Positions 1 to 6,040 of a stretch of 11,507 nucleotides of DNA are shown piece after piece. Within the stretch, counting starts at the first letter, position 1. Each line of letters opens with the position of its first letter. The notes beneath the pieces were generated by a model. It saw only the letters and a program-made list of their open reading frames with translations, did no database searches and was not told the DNA's origin. Origin of the DNA: Pseudomonadota bacterium (GTDB lineage: Bacteria > Pseudomonadota > Alphaproteobacteria > Caulobacterales > Caulobacteraceae); contig JAEYTM010000229.1 in the NCBI GenBank assembly GCA_023434015.1, forward strand, positions 1-11,507, read 5' to 3'. The position numbers and the translations under genes are program-made.

Positions 1-376
1 CGACCGGCTCGGTCGGGCGCGCCATCGGCTGTTCCGGCGGCGGCGTGAACTGCGGCGCGGCCGGCACGGCCTGGGGCTGTCCGTCCTCGGAGCGATAGAT
101 CTGCAGGCCGGCGGCGGGGTCCTGGGGCTGCGCCTCGGGCGTCGCCTCGCTCTTCATCTCGCCGACGGGGGCCCCGACCGTCTGCGGCGGCTGGCCCGCC
201 TGGCGCACGCCGGAGCGATAGAAGACGAAGATCGCCGCCGCCAGGGCCACCAGCACCAGCAGGCTGACGATCAGGGTGAAGGGAACCGGCCGCGAGCCGC
301 GCACCGGTTGGCGGGCGTCGAAGGTCAGCGGCGCGTCGGTGGGGGGCGTATAGGCGCCGCGTTCATGGTCGGACAT
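1..376 (-). CDS. Single-pass, probably SPOR-domain, envelope protein (N-terminal part, cut by window edge)
   Basis: The frame is open from the ATG at 376 to the window edge and gives 125 residues. A GGGAG ribosome binding site (383-387 on the plus strand) lies 6 nt before the ATG. Residues 1-30 are polar and probably cytoplasmic. Residues 31-53 are one hydrophobic membrane segment, followed by YRSGVRQ, and the rest is a Pro/Ala/Gln/Glu-rich periplasmic linker containing the stretch DPAAGLQIYRSEDGQ. This plan (short cytoplasmic tail, one membrane helix, disordered linker) is that of SPOR-domain septal peptidoglycan-binding proteins, and the linker resembles what I remember of Caulobacter homologues encoded near nagZ and scpA. 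The SPOR domain itself would lie beyond the window, so the family call is inference. The gene follows dgt in the same direction after 107 bp that holds an inverted repeat. Confidence 0.62.
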   Translation of the reverse strand, partial: MSDHERGAYTPPTDAPLTFDARQPVRGSRPVPFTLIVSLLVLVALAAAIFVFYRSGVRQAGQPPQTVGAPVGEMKSEATPEAQPQDPAAGLQIYRSEDGQPQAVPAAPQFTPPPEQPMARPTEPV

Positions 377-483
377 CGTGGGCTCCCGAGAACTGACGCG
401 GCCGCCCCGGTGAGCGAATCGCGCGCTTAGGACAGCAGTCTAGCGAAGCGCGCCGTCCTCCGACTCCCAGTTCCTCGCGCCCG
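377..483 (-). promoter_or_regulatory. dgt-SPOR gap with inverted repeat and two GANTC sites
   Basis: The 107 bp between the dgt stop and the start of the SPOR-type gene hold a perfect 8-bp inverted repeat: GCGCGCTT at 421-428 and AAGCGCGC at 446-453, with a 17-nt spacer. Read on the minus strand, the spacer contains GCTAGACT, close to the Caulobacter housekeeping -10 consensus GCTANAWC, although I see no convincing -35. GANTC sites, the target of CcrM methylase in Caulobacterales, lie at 416-420 (touching the repeat) and 462-466. I read this as a probable separate promoter for the downstream gene. The repeat could be an operator or simply a hairpin. Confidence 0.35.
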
Positions 484-1662
484 TCAGTTCCAGACGTCCA
501 GGTGGAAAAGCCGGCGATGCTCCTCGATGGCGAAACGGTCGGTCATCCCGGCGATGTAGTCGCACACCACCCGGGCGCGGCCGGCCTCGTCCCGCCCCTG
601 GGTCCGCTCGAACCATTCGGTCGGCAGGACGTCCGGCTCGGCCATGAACAACTGGAACATCTCGGCCAGAATGCGGCGCGCCTGACTGCGGGTGCGGTTG
701 ACCTTCCAGTGCCGGTACATCCGCTCCATCAGGAAGGTGCGCAGGGCCGAGAGGTCCTCGGCCATGTCGCGGGAGAAGGCGACGAGGGCGTGGTCCAGGT
801 TGCGGACGTCCTCCACCGAGCCCACACGGTCGAGATCGGCGCGCCGCCGGGTCTCGACGAGCACGTCATCGACCATGGCGCCGATCATCTGACGCACGGC
901 CTCAAGTCGCAGGATCGACGGGTCGCAGCCTGGATAGTCGGCGAAGGCGCGCGCCATGTGCGGGCCGATCAGCGGCACCTCCAGCAGCTCCTCCAGCTGG
1001 AAGAGACCCGCCTGCACGCCGTCGTCCACATCGTGGTTGTTATAGGCGATGTCGTCGGCCAGGGCGGCCACCTGGGCCTCGGCCGAGGCCCAGCCGCCCA
1101 GTCGCAGGTCATACTGGGCGTCGAAATCGGCGATGGCGCTCCAGGACGGCTTGTTCAGCTTATCGACCACGGGGCCGTTGTGCTTGATGACCCCTTCCAG
1201 GGTCTCCCAGGTGAGGTTCAACCCGTCGAAGCGCGGATAGCGCCGCTCGAGCTTGGTCACCACCCGGAAGGTCTGGACGTTGTGGTCGAAGCCGCCGTTG
1301 GCGTGCATCTGGACCTGCAGCTCGTCCTCGCCGGCGTGGCCGAACGGCGGGTGGCCAAGGTCGTGGGCGAGCGCGATGGTCTCGGCGAGGTCCGCGTCGA
1401 GCCCGAGGGCGGTGGCCAGCGACCGGGCGATCTGCGCCACCTCCAGGCTGTGGGTCAGCCGAGTCCGGAAGTGATCGCCCTCGTGGGCCACGAAGACCTG
1501 GGTCTTTTCCTTCAGCCGCCGGAAGGCCGTGCTGTGGATGATCCTGTCGCGGTCGCGCGCGAACGGGGTACGGGTGCGGCTCTCGCCTTCCGCGACCTTG
1601 CGGCCGCGGGAGGCGGCGGGGTCTTCGGCGTAGGCGGCTCTGGGCGGAATCGTTGAGGCCAT
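484..1662 (-). CDS. dgt: Deoxyguanosinetriphosphate triphosphohydrolase-like protein (HD family)
   Basis: The protein has 392 residues. The HD-superfamily metal ligands are visible: H71 (RLTHSLEVAQ), H100-D101 (ALAHDLGHPPFGHAGE) and D203/D204 (LADDIAYNNHDVDDG). The motif RDRDRIIHSTAFRRLKEKTQ near residues 37-54 is typical of dGTPase-like proteins. The enzymes cleave dNTPs (classically dGTP) to a deoxynucleoside and triphosphate, affecting dNTP pools in the cytoplasm. The length fits the shorter type-2 dGTPase-like subfamily better than the roughly 500-residue E. coli enzyme, so substrate preference is uncertain. The frame runs upstream to 1773, but that extension overlaps the divergent erpA and lacks family features, so I take ATG 1662 (MASTIPPRAAY). 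No clear Shine-Dalgarno precedes it. The stop is TGA at 484-486. The gene is divergent from erpA and co-directional with the SPOR-type gene. Confidence 0.93.
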   Translation of the reverse strand: MASTIPPRAAYAEDPAASRGRKVAEGESRTRTPFARDRDRIIHSTAFRRLKEKTQVFVAHEGDHFRTRLTHSLEVAQIARSLATALGLDADLAETIALAHDLGHPPFGHAGEDELQVQMHANGGFDHNVQTFRVVTKLERRYPRFDGLNLTWETLEGVIKHNGPVVDKLNKPSWSAIADFDAQYDLRLGGWASAEAQVAALADDIAYNNHDVDDGVQAGLFQLEELLEVPLIGPHMARAFADYPGCDPSILRLEAVRQMIGAMVDDVLVETRRRADLDRVGSVEDVRNLDHALVAFSRDMAEDLSALRTFLMERMYRHWKVNRTRSQARRILAEMFQLFMAEPDVLPTEWFERTQGRDEAGRARVVCDYIAGMTDRFAIEEHRRLFHLDVWN

Positions 1663-1742
1663 CAAACCATTCTGTCGTATGGCCTCTTGGTCGAAGCCGA
1701 GGTGGACCTCATATAGGTAGGCCACCGCATTGTTTAACAGAC
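1663..1742. promoter_or_regulatory. Divergent dgt / erpA promoter region
   Basis: These 80 bp separate the two divergent start codons and are less GC-rich than the flanking genes. On the plus strand TTGGTC (1687-1692) and ATATAG (1711-1716) are 18 bp apart and form a plausible sigma70-type promoter for erpA. The assignment rests on weak matches only. I found no convincing palindrome and no obvious Rrf2/IscR-type site. Confidence 0.3.
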
Positions 1743-2075
1743 ATGACCACGACCGACGTAACCCTCTCTCCATCGGCCGCCGAACGAATCCGCGCCATCG
1801 GCGAGGCAGAGGGCCGCGCGATGATGCTGCGCGTGGCGGTGGATGGCGGCGGCTGCTCGGGTTTCCAGTACCGCTTCGATCTGGTCGAGGCCCCGGAGGA
1901 CGACGACCTTAGGATCGAGCGCGACGGCGCCGCCGCCCTGGTAGACTCCGTGTCCCTGGCGCTGCTGAAGGGATCCGAGATCGATTTCGTCGATGAACTG
2001 GCGGGGGCTGAGTTCCGCATCCGCAATCCCAACGCGCGGTCGAGCTGCGGCTGCGGCGTCAGCTTCTCGATCTAG
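1743..2075 (+). CDS. erpA: A-type iron-sulfur cluster carrier / insertion protein (ErpA/IscA family)
   Basis: This 110-residue protein is the usual size for A-type carriers. The three conserved cluster-binding cysteines are present: C38 in GGGCSGFQY, and C102 and C104 in the C-terminal SSCGCGVSF. The core strands (MMLRVAVDGG; EIDFVDELAGAEFRIRNPNA) match the HesB fold. These proteins receive Fe-S clusters from the scaffold and pass them to apo-enzymes in the cytoplasm. ErpA, IscA and SufA cannot be separated from sequence alone. ErpA is the usual label for stand-alone copies in alphaproteobacteria, and no isc or suf genes are nearby. The frame is open upstream to 1653, but that would overlap dgt and its promoter, so ATG 1743 is preferred, though its Shine-Dalgarno is poor. 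IlvD, encoded 1.6 kb away, is a plausible client, but so are many other proteins. Confidence 0.88.
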   Translation: MTTTDVTLSPSAAERIRAIGEAEGRAMMLRVAVDGGGCSGFQYRFDLVEAPEDDDLRIERDGAAALVDSVSLALLKGSEIDFVDELAGAEFRIRNPNARSSCGCGVSFSI

Positions 2076-2081
2076 CCGCAA

Positions 2082-2100
2082 CCCGGCTTGAGCGGCCGGG
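2082..2100. terminator. GC hairpin after erpA
   Basis: Seven bases after the erpA stop, CCCGGC (2082-2087) and GCCGGG (2095-2100) form a perfect 6-bp stem with a 7-nt loop. No T-run follows, so this is at best a weak or Rho-assisted terminator, or a 3'-end stabilising hairpin. Chance occurrence is possible at this GC content. Confidence 0.3.
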
Positions 2101-2127
2101 CGGGCGCCACTAGCTTCGCCGCCTGGC

Positions 2128-2173
2128 GGCGCGATCCGCGAAAGCGGCGCCGGTCTCGCGACCGCATCGCGCC
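2128..2173 (+). repeat. Palindromic intergenic repeat, copy 1 (erpA-xthA gap)
   Basis: This 46-bp element has perfect 8-bp outer arms, GGCGCGAT (2128-2135) and ATCGCGCC (2166-2173). It aligns end to end with the reverse complement of 9077-9123 with about 39 of 47 positions identical by eye, so the two are copies of one family. The conserved fold has a second pairing, CGCGA (2137-2141) with TCGCG (2156-2160). An alternative fold makes two hairpins inside the outer stem: CCGC-GAAA-GCGG (2136-2147, a GNRA tetraloop) and CGGTC-TCGC-GACCG (2151-2164). The element ends 24 bp before the xthA start and would be in its leader if erpA and xthA are co-transcribed. It resembles the abundant REP-like palindromes with GATC-rich arms that I recall from alphaproteobacterial genomes. 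That match is from memory. Confidence 0.72.
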
Positions 2174-2197
2174 TGAGTCTCTGATGTTGGGCCCCGC

Positions 2198-2977
2198 ATG
2201 CGCATCGCCACCTGGAACGTCAATTCAGTCAACGCGCGCCTGGAGACGGTGCTGCGCTGGTTCGAGGAGGCCAAGCCCGACGTCGCCTGCCTGCAGGAGA
2301 TCAAGTGCGTCGACGAGAAGTTCCCCGCGGAACCCTTTGAACGCCTTGGCTATAATGTCGCCGTTCATGGCCAAAAGACCTACAACGGCGTGGCCCTGCT
2401 CTCGAAGACCCCCTTGGAGGACATCCGCCGCGGCTTACCGGGCGACGAGGGCGACGAACAGGCGCGCTACATCGAGGCGGTGGTCTCCGGCCACCGGCCG
2501 GTGCGCATAGCCTCCATCTACCTCCCCAACGGCAATCCGATCGGCACGGAGAAGTTCGCCTACAAGCTCGCCTGGATGGCGCGGCTGAACGCCCACGCCC
2601 GCGAGTTGCTGGCGCTGGAGGAGCCGCTGGCCCTGCTGGGGGACTACAATGTCATCCCCGAGCCGCGCGACGCGGAGTTCCCGAAGAACTGGCTGGACGA
2701 CGCGCTTTTCCAGCCCGAGAGCCGCGAAGCCTTCCGGGCGCTGAAGTGGCTGGGCCTCACCGAGGCCTATCTGGAGGCCGACGGCGCGCCCGGCGCCTAC
2801 ACCTTCTGGGACTACCAGGCCGGCGCCTGGCAGCGGAACAACGGCATCCGCATCGACCACGCCCTGCTCTCGCCCCAGGCCGCGGACCTGCTCTCCGGCG
2901 TGACCATCCACCGCGACGTGCGCGGCTGGGAGAAGCCATCCGACCACGTCCCTCTGATGATCGAACTCGACGTCTGA
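2198..2977 (+). CDS. xthA: Exodeoxyribonuclease III (AP endonuclease)
   Basis: This 259-residue protein covers the full endonuclease/exonuclease/phosphatase fold. The ExoIII active-site set is intact: N7 (TWNVNS), E34 (LQEIK), Y108 (IYLPNG), D149 and N151 (LLGDYNV), D220 (IRIDHALL) and D249-H250 (SDHVPLM). The E. coli equivalents are N7, E34, Y109, D151, N153, D229 and H259. XthA is a Mg-dependent 3'-5' exonuclease on duplex DNA and cuts at abasic sites in base-excision repair. The start MRIATWNVNS is fixed by the family, although the ATG has no good Shine-Dalgarno. A GAGTC site lies at 2175-2179 just upstream. The gene follows erpA after 122 bp that contains the palindromic repeat and precedes an unknown membrane protein after 45 bp. 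Confidence 0.96.
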   Translation: MRIATWNVNSVNARLETVLRWFEEAKPDVACLQEIKCVDEKFPAEPFERLGYNVAVHGQKTYNGVALLSKTPLEDIRRGLPGDEGDEQARYIEAVVSGHRPVRIASIYLPNGNPIGTEKFAYKLAWMARLNAHARELLALEEPLALLGDYNVIPEPRDAEFPKNWLDDALFQPESREAFRALKWLGLTEAYLEADGAPGAYTFWDYQAGAWQRNNGIRIDHALLSPQAADLLSGVTIHRDVRGWEKPSDHVPLMIELDV

Positions 2978-3022
2978 TAACGGCGATTTGGGGGACTCGC
3001 CAAACAGGCTTAGCCTCGTGGC

Positions 3023-3646
3023 ATGAGCGAGGTGGTCCGCCTTCTCCTGCTGCTGGCCCTGGCCGGCGTTGTCCTGACCCTGCTGGGTGGCGGGATGCTC
3101 TGGTTCATGGACGAAAGCCGCCGGGTCCGTCGCGGCCTGAAGCACGTGCTGGGCGTCGATCCCCACGCCCTGCTGGTGGCGCAGGGCCGCCGCCGTGGTG
3201 TCGGTTTCGACTTCACCACCTGCCGCATGGCGGTCGCCTGGGACTCAGGAGCCTGGTGCCTGGTCTACCGGCTGGATGAGCTGGTCGGGGCGGAACTGAT
3301 CCTCGACGGCCAGGTGGTCGCCCGTGTGCATCGCGGAGAGGCCCGCCGCCCGCTCGACCTGATCACCGGCGCCGACAGCGAGGTGCGCCTGCGCCTGGTG
3401 TTCGACGACCCCAGGCACCCGGATTTCGACCTGCAGCTCTGGCTGCCCGGCGACGACGGCCGCAAGGGCGCCCTGTCGGCCTCGGACGCCGTGCAGGAGG
3501 CCAACCGCTGGCTTGGCCGGGTCGAAGCCATGCTGCGCCGGCCGCTGCCGCGGCGGGAGGCGGGGCAGGCCGCGCCTCCCCTGGCCTGCAGTCCGGCGCT
3601 GGACGACGGGCCGGACGATCCGCGGGAAACGCCCTCGCTGGCCTGA
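3023..3646 (+). CDS. Membrane-anchored protein of unknown function
   Basis: I do not recognise the 207-residue protein. Residues 5-28 form one strongly hydrophobic helix (VRLLLLLALAGVVLTLLGGG), followed by basic residues (ESRRVRRGLK) that suggest the body is cytoplasmic. Residues 45-145 look beta-rich, with alternating hydrophobic strands (GVGFDFTTCRMAVAW, WCLVYRLDELVGAELILDG, VRLRLVFDDP, DFDLQLWLP) that could form a small beta domain. Residues 155-172 look like an amphipathic helix, and the tail from about 173 is Pro/Arg/Asp-rich and probably disordered. The ATG at 3023 has a poor Shine-Dalgarno, but it places the membrane helix at the N-terminus. It lies 45 bp after xthA in the same direction, so co-transcription is likely. 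The gap carries a GACTC site at 2994-2998. Coding status is supported by its fit between xthA and the convergent ilvD. Confidence 0.8.
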   Translation: MSEVVRLLLLLALAGVVLTLLGGGMLWFMDESRRVRRGLKHVLGVDPHALLVAQGRRRGVGFDFTTCRMAVAWDSGAWCLVYRLDELVGAELILDGQVVARVHRGEARRPLDLITGADSEVRLRLVFDDPRHPDFDLQLWLPGDDGRKGALSASDAVQEANRWLGRVEAMLRRPLPRREAGQAAPPLACSPALDDGPDDPRETPSLA

Positions 3647-3669
3647 GGCTTCCACCCTGCGCCGAGGAC

Positions 3670-3694
3670 CGGCCCGCCGCTCTGCCGCGGGCCG
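3670..3694. terminator. Hairpin at convergent junction before ilvD stop
   Basis: CGGCCCGC (3670-3677) and GCGGGCCG (3687-3694) pair perfectly over 8 bp with a 9-nt loop. The hairpin sits in the 57-bp gap between the stop of the unknown membrane protein (3646) and the stop of ilvD (3704), exactly where a bidirectional terminator is expected. There is no T-tract on either side, so Rho-independent strength is doubtful. Confidence 0.5.
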
Positions 3695-3703
3695 ACCGCG
3701 GCT

Positions 3704-5434
3704 TCAGATGTCGGCGTAGACGTGCGTCTCGGACGCCGCGCCCGGGTGGCTCACCGCCCCCAGGTGCGCCGGACCGACCATCTGGGCGAACTTCCAGACG
3801 GCGCCGCTCTCGTAGTTGGTCTTGCGGGGCGCCCAATCGCGGGCCCGGTGCTCGAGTTCGATCGGATCGACCTCCAGATCGATGGTCCCGGCGTCGGCGT
3901 CGATGGAGATGATGTCGCCGTCGCGCACCAGGGCGATGGGGCCGCCGGCCTGGGCTTCCGGTCCGACGTGGCCGATGCACAGGCCGCGCGTGGCGCCGGA
4001 GAACCGGCCGTCGGTGATCAGGGCGATGTTCTCGACGCCCTGGCCGTAAAGGGCCGCGGTGGTCGCCAGCATCTCACGCATGCCCGGACCGCCCTTCGGC
4101 CCCTCGTAACGGATCACCAGGACGTCGCCTTCCTTGTAGTCGCGCTGCTCGACGGCGGCGAAGCAGGCTTCCTCGCCATCGAACACCCGGGCCGGGCCAC
4201 GGTGCTTGGTGTGCTTCAGCCCCGCGACCTTTGTGATGCAGCCGTCGGGGGCCAGCGAGCCCCAGAGCCCGACGACACCGCCGGTCGGGGTGATCGGCCG
4301 GGAGGCCGGACGGATCACTTCCTGGTCGTCGCGCCAAACCACCTCGGCGACGTTCTCGGCCAGAGTCTTGCCGGTGACGGTCATGCAGTCGCCGTGCAGA
4401 TAGCCGCCGTCGAGCAGGGTCTTGATCAGCATCGGGGCGCCGCCGGCCTCGCCCATGTCCTTGGCCACGAAGCGGCCGCCGGGCTTCAGGTCGGCGATGT
4501 AGGGGGTGCGGGCGCAGATTTCGGCGAAATCGCGCAGGGTGAACTCGATGCCGCACTCGTGCGCCATGGCGGGCAGGTGCAGGCCGCCGTTCGTCGAGCC
4601 CCCGGTCGCCGCGACGACAACCGCGGCGTTCTCGAACGCCTTGCGGGTGCAGATATCGCGCGGGCGGATGTTCTGCTCGATGAGCCGCACCACCGCCTCT
4701 CCGGAGGCGCGGGCGTACTCGTCGCGGTCGAGATAGGCCGCCGGCAGGGCCGACGACAGCGGCAGGGCCAAGCCGATGGCCTCGGACACCAGGGCCATGG
4801 TGTTGGCGGTGAACTGGCCGCCGCAGGCGCCTTCGCCCGGACAGGCGTGCTGCTCGACCTGGCAGAGCCGTTCCTCGGTGATCTTGCCGGCCGAGAAGGC
4901 GCCGACAGCCTCGAACACGTCCTGGACCGTGAGGTCCTTGTCGTCGAGGCGACCGGGCAGGATCGAACCGCCGTAGAGGAACACCGACGGCACGTTGAGG
5001 CGCAGCATGGCCATCATCATGCCCGGCAGGCTCTTGTCGCAGCCAGCGACGCCGATCAGGGCGTCATAGCCGTGGCCACGCATGGTCAGTTCGACGGAGT
5101 CGGCGATGACTTCGCGGCTGGCCAGCGAGGCGCGCATGCCCTCGTGACCCATGGCGATGCCGTCGGTGACGGTGATGGTGCAGAACTCGCGCGGGGTCGC
5201 GCCGGCGGCCTTGACCCCGGCGGCGGCGGCGTTGGCCTGGCGCATCAGGGCGGTGTTGCAGGGCGCGGCCTCGTTCCAGCAGGAGGCGACCCCGACCAGC
5301 GGCTGGGCGATCTGCCGCGAGCCGAGGCCCATGGCGTAGTAATAGGACCTGTGCGGCGCCCGCGACGGGCCCTCCGTCACGTGGCGGCTGGGCAGATTGG
5401 TCTTGTCCCAGCTTCCGTCCGGCTTGCGATGCAT
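3704..5434 (-). CDS. ilvD: Dihydroxy-acid dehydratase
   Basis: This 576-residue member of the IlvD/Edd family dehydrates 2,3-dihydroxy-3-methylbutanoate and its methylpentanoate homologue to 2-keto acids in valine, isoleucine and leucine synthesis. Three cluster cysteines are present: C59 (EAAPCN), C132 (AGCDKS) and C204 (EGACGG), the set associated with [2Fe-2S] dehydratases. Other landmarks are TVTDGIAMGHEGM (Mg site near D91), K134 in CDK (carbamylated in the family), TGGSTN near 277-282 and TDGRFSGATRG, with S479 as the expected catalytic base. The start is supported by GGGAG 6 nt upstream of ATG 5434. Sugar-acid dehydratases share this fold, so a pentonate substrate cannot be excluded, but length and motifs favour true IlvD. 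It is the last gene of a probable minus-strand cluster with the peroxidase and the Gfo/Idh gene. The 99-bp leader is structured. No other ilv gene is in the window. Confidence 0.92.
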   Translation of the reverse strand: MHRKPDGSWDKTNLPSRHVTEGPSRAPHRSYYYAMGLGSRQIAQPLVGVASCWNEAAPCNTALMRQANAAAAGVKAAGATPREFCTITVTDGIAMGHEGMRASLASREVIADSVELTMRGHGYDALIGVAGCDKSLPGMMMAMLRLNVPSVFLYGGSILPGRLDDKDLTVQDVFEAVGAFSAGKITEERLCQVEQHACPGEGACGGQFTANTMALVSEAIGLALPLSSALPAAYLDRDEYARASGEAVVRLIEQNIRPRDICTRKAFENAAVVVAATGGSTNGGLHLPAMAHECGIEFTLRDFAEICARTPYIADLKPGGRFVAKDMGEAGGAPMLIKTLLDGGYLHGDCMTVTGKTLAENVAEVVWRDDQEVIRPASRPITPTGGVVGLWGSLAPDGCITKVAGLKHTKHRGPARVFDGEEACFAAVEQRDYKEGDVLVIRYEGPKGGPGMREMLATTAALYGQGVENIALITDGRFSGATRGLCIGHVGPEAQAGGPIALVRDGDIISIDADAGTIDLEVDPIELEHRARDWAPRKTNYESGAVWKFAQMVGPAHLGAVSHPGAASETHVYADI

Positions 5435-5454
5435 CTGACGCTCCCAACTTGAGG

Positions 5455-5515
5455 CGCCGTTCTTAAGCGGCGAAACTTGCCGTTGGAAGGCCCTGTGCTC
5501 ACGCAGAGCGGCAAG
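5455..5515 (-). promoter_or_regulatory. Structured leader upstream of ilvD
   Basis: The 99-bp gpx-ilvD gap contains two consecutive foldable units, read here as ilvD-strand RNA. Unit one (5515 down to 5476) has closing arms CUUGCCG and CGGCAAG, 7 bp and perfect. Nested in it is CUCUGC-GUGA-GCACAG, a 6-bp stem with one C-C mismatch and a GNRA-type loop. A 10-nt bulge separates the inner and outer 3' arms. Unit two (5472 down to 5455) is CGCCG and CGGCG with an 8-nt loop, ending about 20 nt before the ilvD start and just upstream of its GGGAG site. The first could serve as 3'-end hairpin of gpx, and both could affect ilvD translation. No leader peptide rich in Ile, Val or Leu codons was evident, so classical attenuation is not supported. 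Confidence 0.35.
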
Positions 5516-5533
5516 ATCCTGTCCTGGCCATCG

Positions 5534-6013
5534 TCAGAGCGCCTTCTCGATGGCGTCGGTGACCTCGCTGTCGACCGGCGAGGTGCGAGAGCCGAACGCC
5601 TGCAGCGCCCGCCCGTCGCGGCCGATCAGGATCTTGTGGAAGTTCCACTGCGGCTCGGCCGCCTCGCCGAGCTCGGCCCGGGCCCATTGGTAGAAGGGAT
5701 GCGCGCCGGGCCCCTTCACATCGGTCTTGGCGGTCAGCGGGAAGTCGACGTTGAAGCGGGTCTCGCAGAAATCCTTGATCTCCGCCTCCGTCCCCGGCTC
5801 CTGGCCGGCGAACTGATTGCAGGGCACGCCGAGCACGACGAGGCCGCGGCCCCGGTACTCGGCGTAGAGCTCCTCAAGACCCTGGTACTGCGGCGTCAGC
5901 CCGCACTGCGAGGCGGTGTTCACCACCAGCAGGACGCGGTCGTCGAATTGCGACAGCGGCAGGGGCGCGCCGTCGATGGCCTGAAAGCTGAAGTCGTGGG
6001 CGCTGGAAGTCAC
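5534..6013 (-). CDS. Glutathione peroxidase family thiol peroxidase (Cys type)
   Basis: This 159-residue protein is the standard length for bacterial Gpx/BtuE proteins. The catalytic tetrad is visible: peroxidatic C37 (NTASQCGLTPQY), Q71 (NQFAGQEPG), and W123 and N124 (QWNFHK). C65 lies in the conserved PCNQF motif. C83 (IKDFCETRF) is placed like the resolving cysteine of thioredoxin-dependent Gpx enzymes, so reduction by thioredoxin rather than glutathione is likely. It would detoxify H2O2 and organic hydroperoxides in the cytoplasm, since no signal peptide is seen. The start is GTG at 6013 with GGGAG 7 nt upstream (6021-6025). The stop of the Gfo/Idh gene lies only 27 bp upstream, so the two are probably co-transcribed, with ilvD 99 bp downstream. 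Confidence 0.94.
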   Translation of the reverse strand: MTSSAHDFSFQAIDGAPLPLSQFDDRVLLVVNTASQCGLTPQYQGLEELYAEYRGRGLVVLGVPCNQFAGQEPGTEAEIKDFCETRFNVDFPLTAKTDVKGPGAHPFYQWARAELGEAAEPQWNFHKILIGRDGRALQAFGSRTSPVDSEVTDAIEKAL

Positions 6014-6040
6014 GGCGTCTCTCCCAATCGAGGCAAGAGG

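Noticed and set aside
502..1656. 384-codon plus-strand open frame opposite dgt
   Set aside because: This is an antisense shadow of dgt, with a translation rich in Val, Gly, His and Asp and no recognisable motif.
1663..1742. IscR/Rrf2-type operator before erpA
   Set aside because: I looked for a palindromic Fe-S regulator site because erpA could be Fe-S regulated, but found none that I could support.
2088..2510. 140-codon plus-strand frame across the erpA-xthA gap
   Set aside because: It is mostly a shifted frame of xthA, Arg/Ser/Ala-rich, and includes the palindromic repeat.
2982..3001. GGCGA...TCGCC 5-bp inverted repeat in the xthA to membrane-protein gap
   Set aside because: The arms are too short and there is no T-run. 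Such matches are expected by chance at this GC content.
3722..5452. 576-codon plus-strand open frame opposite ilvD
   Set aside because: It mirrors ilvD in the antisense frame that stays open in GC-rich genes. The translation is low-complexity (runs of Gly, Val, Asp, His, Gln) with no domain, while the ilvD strand has all family motifs.
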